Below are positions 6,263 through 13,246 of a stretch of 15,481 bases of DNA, in pieces. Location of the stretch: assembly GCA_035296705.1 (NCBI GenBank), contig DATHAL010000032.1, forward strand, positions 1 through 15,481, in the 5' to 3' direction. The position numbers and the translations under genes were made by a program. The stretch comes from WHSW01 sp035296705. Lineage in GTDB: Bacteria; Actinomycetota; Thermoleophilia; Solirubrobacterales; 70-9. The notes below the pieces were generated by a model, which worked only from the letters and a program-made list of their open reading frames with translations, ran no database searches and was not told the DNA's origin. Position 1 is the stretch's first letter. Each line of letters begins with the position of its first letter.

Positions 6263-6565
6263 ATGCTCTGTGCGCTCACGGTCCGAAGGCTCAAGCCCGG
6301 CAGCTTCGAGCAGTTCAAGGAGGCCTTCGTGCCCTCCGACGACGTCGAGGTCCCGTCCGGCTGGCAGCGGTTTTACGCGCTGCGCAACGTCGGCGACGAG
6401 AACGAGGTGATCACCTTCGGGTTCTTCGACGGGACGCTCGACGAGCTGCGAGCCGGCCAGCAGGGCGGCGACTACGAGCAGCGCCGCGCGGCCACCGAGG
6501 AGTTCATCAAGGACGTCGGACCCGACGGGGTCTACGAGATCGTCGAGGAGCGGACGCTCAGCTGA
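6263..6565 (+). CDS. Small monooxygenase-like (dimeric alpha-beta barrel) protein
   Basis: A 100-residue soluble protein starting at an ATG with a purine-rich Shine-Dalgarno (GAGGAGAGGAG) just upstream. The beginning LCALTVRRLKPGSFEQFKEAF and the middle YALRNVGDENEVITFGFFDG resemble the strand-helix-strand layout of antibiotic-biosynthesis-monooxygenase/YgiN-like ferredoxin-like folds, which form dimeric barrels. This is a resemblance in pattern, not a recognised family signature. There are no membrane segments and no cysteine motif. It is transcribed divergently from pdxH and followed by the tRNA-Ile promoter. Function unknown; a role in small-molecule oxidation or binding is only an inference. 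Confidence 0.75.
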   Translation: MLCALTVRRLKPGSFEQFKEAFVPSDDVEVPSGWQRFYALRNVGDENEVITFGFFDGTLDELRAGQQGGDYEQRRAATEEFIKDVGPDGVYEIVEERTLS

Positions 6566-6574
6566 GCCGGTCCG

Positions 6575-6603
6575 TTCCCAAGGTCGATGGCGGCCTCTAG
6601 AAT
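6575..6603 (+). promoter_or_regulatory. Promoter of tRNA-Ile (TTCCCA-N17-TAGAAT)
   Basis: TAGAAT (6598-6603) matches the -10 consensus in five of six positions. TTCCCA (6575-6580) lies exactly 17 bases upstream and matches TTGACA in four of six. The tRNA begins 9 nt after the -10 box, implying a 5' leader of only a few bases. Confidence 0.6.
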
Positions 6604-6610
6604 GGCCGCC
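6589..6610. repeat. Inverted repeat surrounding the tRNA -10 box
   Basis: GGCGGCC (6589-6595) and GGCCGCC (6604-6610) are perfect inverted repeats with an 8-base loop that contains the TAGAAT box. It could act as a terminator-like hairpin for the upstream monooxygenase-like gene (no T-tract is present) or as an operator over the tRNA promoter. In GC-rich DNA a 7-bp dyad may also be chance. Confidence 0.5.
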
Positions 6611-6612
6611 CC

Positions 6613-6686
6613 GGGCGATTAGCTCAGTTGGTTAGAGCGCGTCTCTGATAAGGACGAGGTCCCTGGTTCGAGTCCAGGATCGCCCA
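6613..6686 (+). tRNA. tRNA-Ile (anticodon GAT)
   Basis: A full cloverleaf can be drawn over 74 nt. The acceptor stem is GGGCGAT (6613-6619) with ATCGCCC (6679-6685) and A at the discriminator position. The D-arm is GCTC/GAGC around AGTTGGTTA. The anticodon stem is CGTCT/GGACG with loop CTGATAA, giving anticodon GAT at 6647-6649. The T-arm is CCTGG/CCAGG with loop TTCGAGT. CCA is not encoded (TCC follows), so it must be added after transcription. It decodes AUC and AUU. Confidence 0.98.
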
Positions 6687-6716
6687 TCCGTCCGTGGCTG
6701 GGCGAATCCTGGCCTC

Positions 6717-6827
6717 TCAAACCGCTCGCCCTCCAGTGCGAGGCGTCGCCTTCGCGGTACCGCCGCAGCCGGCGAGCGCGGCCACGGCGATCGCTGCCCC
6801 CATGATCCGCAATCGCCCCGCGGACAT
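6717..6827 (-). pseudogene. Possible mini-lipoprotein or lipoprotein remnant (36 aa)
   Basis: On the minus strand an ATG ORF encodes a basic N-terminus (MSAGRLR), a hydrophobic stretch (IMGAAIAVAA) and a clean lipobox L18-A-G-C21, followed by only 15 residues (GGTAKATP...) before TGA. This is exactly a signal-peptidase-II signal with almost no mature protein. It ends about 30 bp from the tRNA-Ile 3' end. It could be the stump of a lipoprotein gene truncated by a rearrangement next to the tRNA, or a genuine tiny lipoprotein. No convincing Shine-Dalgarno precedes it. The rest of the 240 bp between the tRNA and the nuclease-family gene shows nothing else except the TATAAT box. Confidence 0.35.
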
Positions 6828-6877
6828 GGCTCGGAGCCGACGCTCGCCCCCGCCTGAGGGAGCCTCCGGGCCGGACC

Positions 6878-6883
6878 TATAAT
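6878..6883 (+). promoter_or_regulatory. -10 box (TATAAT) of the bifunctional nuclease-family gene
   Basis: A perfect TATAAT lies 43 nt before the chosen ATG at 6927. It overlaps the upstream in-frame ATG at 6882, which argues against that codon as the start. The -35 region is weak (about three of six matches at best). Confidence 0.55.
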
Positions 6884-6926
6884 GGCTCTCAGGCACGCAA
6901 CCGAGGCCAGGGCCGGAACCCACTCC

Positions 6927-7421
6927 ATGCAGCAGATGCAGATCTACGGCGTCAGCTTTGACATGGTCGGCAAGCAGCCGATCGTGTTGCTGAAGACGGT
7001 CGACGGGAACCGGTTCCTGCCGATCTGGATCGGCCATCCCGAGGCCGCCGCGATCCTGATGAAGCTTCAGGGTGCCCAGACGCCGCGGCCGATGACCCAC
7101 GACCTGCTCAACGACATGCTCGAGCAGCTCGAGGCGAAGTGCGAGCGGGTTTCGGTCACGGAGCTCCGCGACAACACCTTCTACGCCTCGATCACGCTCT
7201 CCATCAACGGCTCGGAGGTCGAGATCGACTCCCGACCCTCGGACGCGATCGCGCTGGCGGTGCGCTGCCAGGCGCCGATCTTCGCGGCCGAGGAGGTGAT
7301 CGAGGAGTCCTCGATCGAGTTCGAGCACGAGGTCGAGGACCAGGAGGAGGTCGTGGAGAAGTTCAAGGACTTCCTCGAGGACGTGACGCCCGAGGACTTC
7401 GCCACCGGCGGCGAGTCCTAG
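6927..7421 (+). CDS. Bifunctional nuclease family protein (BFN/DUF151)
   Basis: A member of the DUF151/BFN-domain family, related to mycobacterial Rv1829-type proteins. Some members are reported to have RNase and DNase activity, but the bacterial role is not well established. From ATG 6927 there are 164 residues. The N-terminus reads MQQMQIYGVSFD, then the family core QPIVLLKTVDGNRFLPIWIG with EAAAI, the RPMTHDLLNDML segment, DNTFYASITL, and the signature DSRPSDAIALAVRCQAPIF. The C-terminal helix EKFKDFLEDVTPEDF is shared with actinobacterial homologues, preceded by an acidic linker. The upstream ATG 6882 is rejected because it lies in the TATAAT box. A second ATG at 6936 is also possible. 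It is monocistronic by position, between the tRNA and the PspC operon. Confidence 0.9.
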   Translation: MQQMQIYGVSFDMVGKQPIVLLKTVDGNRFLPIWIGHPEAAAILMKLQGAQTPRPMTHDLLNDMLEQLEAKCERVSVTELRDNTFYASITLSINGSEVEIDSRPSDAIALAVRCQAPIFAAEEVIEESSIEFEHEVEDQEEVVEKFKDFLEDVTPEDFATGGES

Positions 7422-7546
7422 CCCCGGCCCCGGCTCCGGGAACGACGCGGGGGGCATCGGGGTGATCCCCAATGGACGCGTCGGCCGAACGGCGCGAGCA
7501 TCGAGTCATCCAACAACGTAGGCCCGCGGAGGGCCAGGAGGATTCG

Positions 7547-8716
7547 ATGAACGACCAACCGCACACCGAACCGACAGAGCGGCTCGAGCCGCCGACACCA
7601 CCCCCCGACGACGGCCCACGCCGGCTCACGCGCAGCCGCCGCGACCGGATGGTCGCCGGCGTCGCCGGCGGTCTCGGGCGCTACTTCGCCGTCGATCCCG
7701 TGATCTTCCGAATCGGCTTCGCCGTCTCGATCTTCTTCGGCGGGCTCGGCGTCCTCGCCTACGCGGTGCTCTTCCTGTTCGTCCCCAGCGAGCCGGCGGA
7801 GGGCGAGGAGGAGGCGGTGGCCCCGATCCAGCGCTCCGGCTGGCTGCGAGTGGCGCTCGGGGTAGTGGTCGTCCTCGCCGCGATGTCCGCGATCGGCTCG
7901 CTCGTCTTCTGGGACGGCAACTGGGGCGACCGCTTCTGGGGCATCGCCTGGCTGGCGATCGTGGCCCTGCTCGCGGCGGCCGCCTATTCCTACCTGCGAG
8001 ACCGCGATCGGCCGGTGCGCGGCGGCGCCCTCCTTGCTGCGATCGCGCTCGGATTCCTGGCCGCGATCGGGCTCGGCATCCTGGCGCTTGCGAGTGCCTT
8101 CGCGGGCGCCACGGGCAGCGGCGCCGTGGTTGCCGGGGTGGTGATCGTGATCGGGCTGATGCTGATCGTGGCCGCCTTCCGCGGCGGGGCACGGTGGTTG
8201 ATCGCTCCGGCGCTCGCCCTGGCCGTGCCCTTGGCGCTGGTCAGTGCCGCGGACGTCTCGTTCGGCGGCGGCGTCGGGCAGCGCGACTACGCCCCGACGA
8301 GCCCGGCCGCGATCCCCGATGACGGTTACGAGCTCGGCATCGGCCGGATCGTCGTCGACCTGCGCGGCCTCGACTGGCAGCCGACCTCCGTCGTCCACGC
8401 CGACATCGACCTCGGCATCGGGCAGGCGATCGTCGCGGTGCCCGAGAACGTGTGCGTGAGCGCGGTCGCGGAGACGAAGGCCGGGGACCTCGACATCGCG
8501 GGCTCGGATTCGGACGGGTTCGACGTCTTCACGGACGGTGTCGGTCCGACCCCGGCGACCCCGCGGCTCGAGCTGGACGCCGAGGTGGACGTCGGGCAGC
8601 TCCGCGTCCTCAACGACAACGACGTCGACGTGGAGGAGGGGCACTTTCACCGCGGCGAGATCGACGTCGCCGACTCGGCGATGCGTGACCTCCAGGAGAG
8701 GGCCTGCGCCAGCTGA
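7547..8716 (+). CDS. PspC-domain membrane protein with LiaF-like C-terminal domain
   Basis: A 389-residue membrane protein at the head of a four-gene signalling operon. The start ATG 7547 has AGGAGG 5 nt upstream, so the longer frame from 7472 is rejected. A proline-rich N-terminus (1-25) precedes a PspC domain at about 25-80 (LTRSRRDRMVAGVAGGLGRY; then VIFRIGFAV and a GGLGVLAYAVLFLFVP helix). Further hydrophobic helices lie at about 100-121, 130-150, 159-187, 192-211 and 217-235. The soluble C-terminus (about 240-389) is beta-rich (YELGIGRIVVDL, ADIDLGIGQAIVAVPENV), resembling LiaF-type cell-wall-active-antibiotic response domains. By family it probably senses or transmits envelope stress to the kinase encoded downstream. 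The stop overlaps the next start (TGATG). Confidence 0.88.
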   Translation: MNDQPHTEPTERLEPPTPPPDDGPRRLTRSRRDRMVAGVAGGLGRYFAVDPVIFRIGFAVSIFFGGLGVLAYAVLFLFVPSEPAEGEEEAVAPIQRSGWLRVALGVVVVLAAMSAIGSLVFWDGNWGDRFWGIAWLAIVALLAAAAYSYLRDRDRPVRGGALLAAIALGFLAAIGLGILALASAFAGATGSGAVVAGVVIVIGLMLIVAAFRGGARWLIAPALALAVPLALVSAADVSFGGGVGQRDYAPTSPAAIPDDGYELGIGRIVVDLRGLDWQPTSVVHADIDLGIGQAIVAVPENVCVSAVAETKAGDLDIAGSDSDGFDVFTDGVGPTPATPRLELDAEVDVGQLRVLNDNDVDVEEGHFHRGEIDVADSAMRDLQERACAS

Positions 8717-8892
8717 TGCAAAGCGGCGTGGACAGGGTCTCGCTGGCGTCAGGAGCGGCGCTCCTCGTGCTCGGCGTGCTCCTGCTCCTCGAGCAGGAGG
8801 GGACCTTGGACCTGGGCTTCAACCTGCTGACGGCGCTGGTCGCCGCCGCGCTGGGGACGATCCTCCTGATCAGCGGGCTGAGCGACGATTGA
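8716..8892 (+). CDS. Small two-helix membrane protein, LiaI-like
   Basis: A 58-residue ORF, short enough to escape common gene-calling cut-offs. Its ATG overlaps the preceding stop by one base (TGATG) and its TGA is 4 nt before the kinase GTG, so it fills the gap exactly. The sequence begins MQSGVDR, then helix 1 (about 8-25, LASGAALLVLGVLLLLE), a short polar turn EQEGTLDLG, helix 2 (about 35-55, LLTALVAAALGTILLISG) and the acidic end SDD. The spacing resembles the LiaI/LiaF-type transmembrane pair found in PspC/LiaF proteins; this is inferred from pattern. The likely role is a membrane partner of the adjacent PspC proteins. Confidence 0.75.
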   Translation: MQSGVDRVSLASGAALLVLGVLLLLEQEGTLDLGFNLLTALVAAALGTILLISGLSDD

Positions 8893-8896
8893 GGGC

Positions 8897-10153
8897 GTGG
8901 CCGAGGCGACGCAAGCCGCGACGAGACTGATCCGAGACCGCGAGCGCGGCCTCATCGCGGGTGTCTGCGCCGGCGTCGCCAGGCGGCTCGGGATCGACCC
9001 GTTGCTCGTCCGGGTGGCGTCCGTCGTCCTCGCCGTCGCCACGGGCGGGATCGGCGCCGTCGCCTATCTCGTGCTGTGGGTAGCGCTGCCGGAGGGCACT
9101 GCCGCAGTCGCGGCCGAGCGCGGCCGCCGGAGCGCGCTCGGGGTGCGCCGCGGGGGCTGGCGCGTCGCCGCCGGCGCCGGGTTCCTCACGCTCTCGCTGC
9201 TCCTCGTCCTGCGCGAGCTGGGGCTCTGGTGGAGCGATGCAGTCGTCTGGCCGTTCATGCTCGCCGCCGCAGGCGCGGCGCTTCTCTGGCGACAGTCCCG
9301 GTTGAGCGCGCGCCCCGTGGACGAGCCTGCCGAGGCGCCGGCGCCGGGCCGCCCGACGACCGCACGCCGCGCGCGCACGCCGCTCACGGACCTCTACCGC
9401 GGCGGGTTCGGGGTCGCGCTGGTCGTCGGCGCCGCGCTGCTCTTCCTGTCCGCCAACGACGCGCTCGGGGAGGTGCGCGACGCCGCCTTCGCGGCCATCG
9501 TCGCGGTCCTCGCCTTGGCGCTGATCCTGGCTCCGTTCCTGTGGAGGCTGGGCCGCAACCTGGCCGCCGAGCGGGCGGAGCGGATCCGCTCCCAGGAGCG
9601 CGCGGAGCTGGCCGCGCACCTCCACGACTCGGTGCTTCAGACCCTGACCCTGATGCAAAAGTGCGCCGGCGACCCGCGCGAGGTCGCGACCCTTGCCCGG
9701 CGACAGGAGCGCGAGCTCCGGTCGTGGTTGTTCGGCGGCGGCTCGATGTCCGACGACGGGACGCTCGGCGCCGCCTTGCGCCGCGTCGCCGCGGAGGTCG
9801 AGGACGCGCACGGAGTCGCGATCGACGTCGTCGCCGTGGGCGACCGCCCGCTCGACGCCAGCGGTGAGGCGCTGATCGCGGCAGCGCGCGAGGCGCTCAC
9901 GAACGCCGCCAAGTTCGCCGGCGACGCAGGACCGGTCGCGGTCTACTGCGAGGCATCCGCCGAACGGGCGCAGGTGTTCATCCGCGATCGCGGGCCGGGG
10001 TTCGACCTCGACGCGGTCCCGGGCGATCGCCGCGGCGTGCGAGACTCGATCATCGCTCGGATGAAGCGCAACGGCGGCGAGGCCAGGGTGCGCTCCGTTC
10101 GCGGGGAGGGGACCGAGATCGAGCTCGAGATCGAGGCGCAGGTGGCGACGTGA
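8897..10153 (+). CDS. PspC-domain sensor histidine kinase (NarL/LiaS class)
   Basis: A 418-residue membrane kinase. It begins with a PspC domain (about 10-66, ERGLIAGVCAGVARRLGIDP and AYLVLWVALPEG). A LiaI-like helix pair follows (about 86-132, with LRELGLWWSDAVVWPF between helices), then a disordered linker and two helices at about 170-186 and 195-215. The dimerisation and phosphoacceptor helix has AHLHDSVLQTL, with H243 in the HisKA_3-type HD pair. The ATPase domain shows the N box REALTNAAKF (N336), the G1 box DRGPGFD (364-370) and a G2 box around GDRRGVRDSI (376-385). The GTG start is 4 nt after the small membrane protein. The stop overlaps the regulator start (GTGA). The signal sensed is unknown; envelope perturbation is the inference from PspC. 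Confidence 0.93.
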   Translation: MAEATQAATRLIRDRERGLIAGVCAGVARRLGIDPLLVRVASVVLAVATGGIGAVAYLVLWVALPEGTAAVAAERGRRSALGVRRGGWRVAAGAGFLTLSLLLVLRELGLWWSDAVVWPFMLAAAGAALLWRQSRLSARPVDEPAEAPAPGRPTTARRARTPLTDLYRGGFGVALVVGAALLFLSANDALGEVRDAAFAAIVAVLALALILAPFLWRLGRNLAAERAERIRSQERAELAAHLHDSVLQTLTLMQKCAGDPREVATLARRQERELRSWLFGGGSMSDDGTLGAALRRVAAEVEDAHGVAIDVVAVGDRPLDASGEALIAAAREALTNAAKFAGDAGPVAVYCEASAERAQVFIRDRGPGFDLDAVPGDRRGVRDSIIARMKRNGGEARVRSVRGEGTEIELEIEAQVAT

Positions 10154-10803
10154 CCAGCGGCGCGAAACCCAGCGCCGTCATCGTCGACGACCACGAGATC
10201 TTCCGCAGCGGCGTCCGCGCCGAGCTCGAAGGGCTGGTCGACGTGCGCGGCGACGCCGGGTCGGTCGAGGAGGCGGTGCGCCTGATCGTCACGGAGCGCC
10301 CCGACGTCGTCCTGCTCGACGTCCACATGCCGGGGGGCGGCGGCGTCGAGGTAATCCGGCGGGTCGCCGAGGAACGCCCGGCGCAGCGCTTCCTCGCGCT
10401 CTCCGTCTCCGACGCGCCCGACGACGTGATCGCCGTCGTTCGCGGCGGTGCCCGCGGCTATGTGACCAAGACGATCTCCGGGCCCGAGCTCGCCGATGCC
10501 GTGCGGCGGGTCCGTGACGGCGACGCCGTCTTCTCGCCGCGCCTCGCAGGGTTCGTCCTTGACGCGTTCGCCGGCCAGCTCACGGAGGCCGAGGTCGACC
10601 CGGAGCTCGACCAGCTCACGAATCGCGAACGCGAGGTCCTGCGACTGATCGCCCGCGGCTACCTCTACAAGGAGATCGCGCTCGAGCTCTCGATCTCACC
10701 CAAGACCGTCGAGGCGCACGTGAGCGCGGTGCTGCGCAAGCTCCAGCTCTCGAACCGCCACGAGCTCAGCCGATGGGCCGTCGAGCGGCGGCTCGTCGAC
10801 TAG
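10150..10803 (+). CDS. NarL/FixJ-family response regulator
   Basis: A 217-residue two-domain regulator. The receiver domain (about 8-125) has acidic D13/D14, phosphoacceptor D57 in VVLLDVHMPGG, S85 at the switch position and K107 in GYVTKTISG. The LuxR-type DNA-binding domain (about 153-207) has LTNREREVLRLIARGYLYKEIA and SPKTVEAHVSAVLRKL. It is the cognate partner of the upstream PspC kinase by GTGA overlap and family pairing. Targets may include its own operon (inference). The stop TAG is 4 nt from the stop of the convergent ddl gene, leaving no room for an intrinsic terminator. Confidence 0.95.
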   Translation: MTSGAKPSAVIVDDHEIFRSGVRAELEGLVDVRGDAGSVEEAVRLIVTERPDVVLLDVHMPGGGGVEVIRRVAEERPAQRFLALSVSDAPDDVIAVVRGGARGYVTKTISGPELADAVRRVRDGDAVFSPRLAGFVLDAFAGQLTEAEVDPELDQLTNREREVLRLIARGYLYKEIALELSISPKTVEAHVSAVLRKLQLSNRHELSRWAVERRLVD

Positions 10804-10807
10804 AGGC

Positions 10808-11776
10808 CTAATTGCGGTCGGCGGCCGCGTCGACGGAACCGACCGGCGCCTCGCGGCCGCGCTCGAGCGCGAGCTCGAGGAGGCGCTCGCAGAGGCGCTC
10901 GAACGACATCCCGGCGGCTTCGGCCGCCATCGGCAGCAGCGAGGTGTCGGTGAGGCCCGGGATCGCGTTCGCCTCCAGCACCTGCGGACCGTCGTCGGTG
11001 ACGATCATGTCGACGCGGCCGAAGGCGTCGAAGCCGAGCGCGTCCCAGGTGCGAAGCGCGGCGTCGAGCACCGGCCCCTCGGCCGCGCCGAGGTCGGCGG
11101 GGCAGACGTAATCGGTGCGCCCGATCTCATAGCGTGCCTCGTAGTTGAAGCGGTCCTCCTCGCGCGGCCGCGCCTCGACCGCGGGCAGCGCGATCCCGGC
11201 GATCAGCGAGACGGCGATCTCGCGGCCGGAGACGTGCCGCTCGAGCAGCACGCGGTCGTCGTAAGAGAACGCGGCGACGAGCGCCTCCGGGACGCGATCC
11301 GCGTCCGCAGCGAATCTGACCCCGAGCGAGGAGCCGCCGGCCGCGGGCTTGACGACGAGCGGGAAGCCAAGCCCGGACTCGATCTCCTCGAGCGCGTCGC
11401 CCGCTCCGAGCTCGCGGAAGGCGAGGGCGTTGAACGCCGCCCAGTCCGGGGTTGGGACGCCGGCCGCCCGCAGCTCGTGCTTCGCGGCGACCTTATCGAT
11501 CGAGCGGACGCAGGCGCGGACGCCCGGACCGGTGTAGGGGATCCGGAGGATCTCGAGCAGTTCCTGCACGGTTCCGTCCTCGCCCCCCGGCCCGTGCAGG
11601 GCAACGAAGGCGGCCTCGGGTCGCTCCACCTTGAGCACCGACACGAGGTCGGCCCCGACGTCGATCGGCAACACCTCGTGCCCGAGCGAGCCGAGCGCGT
11701 CCTCGACGCGCGCACCGCTGCGCAACGACACTTGGCGCTCGAGCCCGCGGCCCCCCTTGAGGACGGCGACCTTCAT
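10808..11776 (-). CDS. ddl: D-alanine--D-alanine ligase
   Basis: An ATP-grasp ligase joining two D-alanines for peptidoglycan precursor synthesis; 322 residues. The N-terminal substrate loop is KGGRGLERQVSLRSG (7-21) with the catalytic Glu at E13. The usual Ser of the GGxSxER loop is Gly here. Then come LHGPGGEDGTVQ (60-71), the ATP-binding VVKPAAGGSSLGV (141-153; K143, S149/S150), FNYEARY (210-216, with the active-site Tyr), and metal ligands D256, E268 and N270 in GRVDMI and LEANAIPGLTDTSLLP. Key catalytic residues appear intact. The ATG overlaps the stop of the upstream aminotransferase (ATGA), so ddl is the last gene of an amine oxidase-aminotransferase-ddl operon rather than part of a mur cluster. 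Confidence 0.93.
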   Translation of the reverse strand: MKVAVLKGGRGLERQVSLRSGARVEDALGSLGHEVLPIDVGADLVSVLKVERPEAAFVALHGPGGEDGTVQELLEILRIPYTGPGVRACVRSIDKVAAKHELRAAGVPTPDWAAFNALAFRELGAGDALEEIESGLGFPLVVKPAAGGSSLGVRFAADADRVPEALVAAFSYDDRVLLERHVSGREIAVSLIAGIALPAVEARPREEDRFNYEARYEIGRTDYVCPADLGAAEGPVLDAALRTWDALGFDAFGRVDMIVTDDGPQVLEANAIPGLTDTSLLPMAAEAAGMSFERLCERLLELALERGREAPVGSVDAAADRN

Positions 11777-13188
11777 TCCGGTTGGCGGAAGGGGATAACG
11801 GAGCCCCGTCCCTCGGCTGACCCGGTCGCCCCGGGACGGGCAGCGGAGGGGGCGGGCGCAACGTTGTGTTCTGTCGTAAGCGTTTCGTACAGCTCGACCT
11901 GCTCGGTCACCACACGGCCGATGCGGCGAATCCCCTCGCGGATCTCCTCGGGCGGCGACGCAGAGAAGTTCAGCCGCATCGAGCTGCCCCCGCGCCCGTC
12001 GGTGTAGGCCGCGGCGCCCGGGACGAAGGCCACGTTGTCGCGGAGCGCCTTCGCCAACAGGTCGGTGGTGTCGATGTATGAAGGCAGCGTGGCCCAGAGG
12101 AAGAGCCCGCCGGCTGGCGCCGACCAGCTCGCCTGCGCCGGAAAGCAGCGCTCGAGCGCATCGAGCATCGCGCCGCGGCGCTCGCGGTAGATCCCGCAGA
12201 GATCATGCACGTACTGGCGCCAGCGCCCCTCGCCGAAGTACTCGCGTACGAAGTACTGGGTCAGGGTCGACGTGCACAGGTCCGCGGCCTGCTTGCCGAG
12301 CACCACCTTCTCCATCACCGGCGGCGGCGCGCAGAGCCAGCCGAGCCGGATGCCGGGCGACAGGATCTTCGAGAGCGTGCCGAGGTAAAGGACGTAGTCG
12401 CCACCGTCGAGCTTGTAGAGCGGCTCGGCTGCCTCGCCCTCGTAGCGAAGCAGGCCGTAGGGGTTGTCCTCGAGGACCAGCCGCTCGCGCTCTCTTGCGA
12501 TCTCGACGAGCCGTCGCCTGCGCTCAGGGGACATCGTCACCCCAGCCGGGTTCTGGAAGCTCGGCACCGAGTAGATGAACTTCGGCCGCCTGCCGTTAGC
12601 GGCCAGCCGCTCGAGCAGCCGTTCGAGCTCTGAGATCACCATGCCGTCCGCGTCCATCGGCACCTGGAGCGTCTCGGCCTGGTAGGAGCAGAAGACCGGC
12701 ACGGCGCCCGGATAGGTGGGGCCCTCGGCGATCACGACGTCACCCGGGTCGACGAGGGCCTTGGCGACCAGGTCAATCGCCTGCTGGCCGCCCGTGGTGA
12801 TGATCACATCCTCGGGGTCCGGGTCCATTCCCTCGGCGCGCATGACCTCCCGGACGCAGTCCTTGGTCTCGGCGAACCCCTCCGTGGGCCCATATTGGAG
12901 CGCCTCCGCGGAGCTCTCCTGCGCGATCCGCGTCATCTGCGCCGCGAAACTCTCCGATGGGAAGGTCGAGGTGTCGGGCAACCCTCCGGCGAGCGAGATC
13001 ACCTCCGGCCGGGCGGTGATCTCCATCAGGTCGCGCATCGCGCTCGAGCGCATGACCCGAGTGCGCTGCGCGAACAGCGACGCGTACCGCTCCAGGTCCC
13101 GCGCGGTCGTGTGCGAGCGCCGGTGCCGGCGCGCCGACTGCGAAACCGGCGTCCCCTCCGGCGGCGTCGCCTGCTCGTGGCTCTCGGG
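11773..13188 (-). CDS. PLP-dependent aminotransferase, class I/II (LysN/MocR-type fold I)
   Basis: A fold-type I aminotransferase of about 471 residues. The sequence begins the conserved part at YASLFAQRTRVMRSSAMRDL, then PEVISLAGGLPD, QYGPTEGFAE, TTGGQQAIDL (phosphate-binding turn), the SVPSFQNPAGV Asn region, EDNPYGLLRY (Asp for the PLP ring nitrogen) and GTLSKILSPGIRLGW. The Schiff-base Lys is about K274. The Arg of MRLNFSAS binds the substrate carboxylate. The pattern is that of 2-aminoadipate/branched-chain type transaminases; the exact substrate cannot be fixed. There is no GntR domain. The start is uncertain: GTG 13188 is chosen, GTG 13227 would add 13 residues, and neither has a Shine-Dalgarno. 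It lies between an amine oxidase and ddl, overlapping ddl by 4 nt. Confidence 0.9.
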   Translation of the reverse strand, partial: PESHEQATPPEGTPVSQSARRHRRSHTTARDLERYASLFAQRTRVMRSSAMRDLMEITARPEVISLAGGLPDTSTFPSESFAAQMTRIAQESSAEALQYGPTEGFAETKDCVREVMRAEGMDPDPEDVIITTGGQQAIDLVAKALVDPGDVVIAEGPTYPGAVPVFCSYQAETLQVPMDADGMVISELERLLERLAANGRRPKFIYSVPSFQNPAGVTMSPERRRRLVEIARERERLVLEDNPYGLLRYEGEAAEPLYKLDGGDYVLYLGTLSKILSPGIRLGWLCAPPPVMEKVVLGKQAADLCTSTLTQYFVREYFGEGRWRQYVHDLCGIYRERRGAMLDALERCFPAQASWSAPAGGLFLWATLPSYIDTTDLLAKALRDNVAFVPGAAAYTDGRGGSSMRLNFSASPPEEIREGIRRIGRVVTEQVELYETLTTEHNVAPAPSAARPGATGSAEGRGSVIPFRQPE

Positions 13189-13246
13189 CACGGGCGTCAG
13201 TGTGGCGCAACGAAGCAACCGGCGCACGGCGCGCGCGGCACGGGAC

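Noticed and set aside
6694..6882. Plus-strand ORF of 62 aa after the tRNA
   Set aside because: No Shine-Dalgarno, no recognisable features, low-complexity Arg/Pro/Ala composition, and it runs into the TATAAT box of the next gene.
6632..6928. Minus-strand ORF ending in WTRTRDLVLIRDAL
   Set aside because: This ending is the antisense translation of the tRNA-Ile gene, a known artefact in annotations.
7422..7460. GC-rich repeats (CCCCGG, GGGG/CCCC) after the nuclease-family gene as a terminator
   Set aside because: The possible stems are short, with loops too small or with no T-tract. I could not support a defined terminator.
7472..7546. 25-residue N-terminal extension of the PspC protein
   Set aside because: ATG 7547 has an AGGAGG with ideal spacing, and the extension has no features; it is more likely 5' untranslated sequence.
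10717..10722. CACGTG core as a possible parS site
   Set aside because: It lies in the helix-turn-helix coding part of the response regulator and its flanks do not match the 16-bp parS palindrome. No other good match was found by eye.
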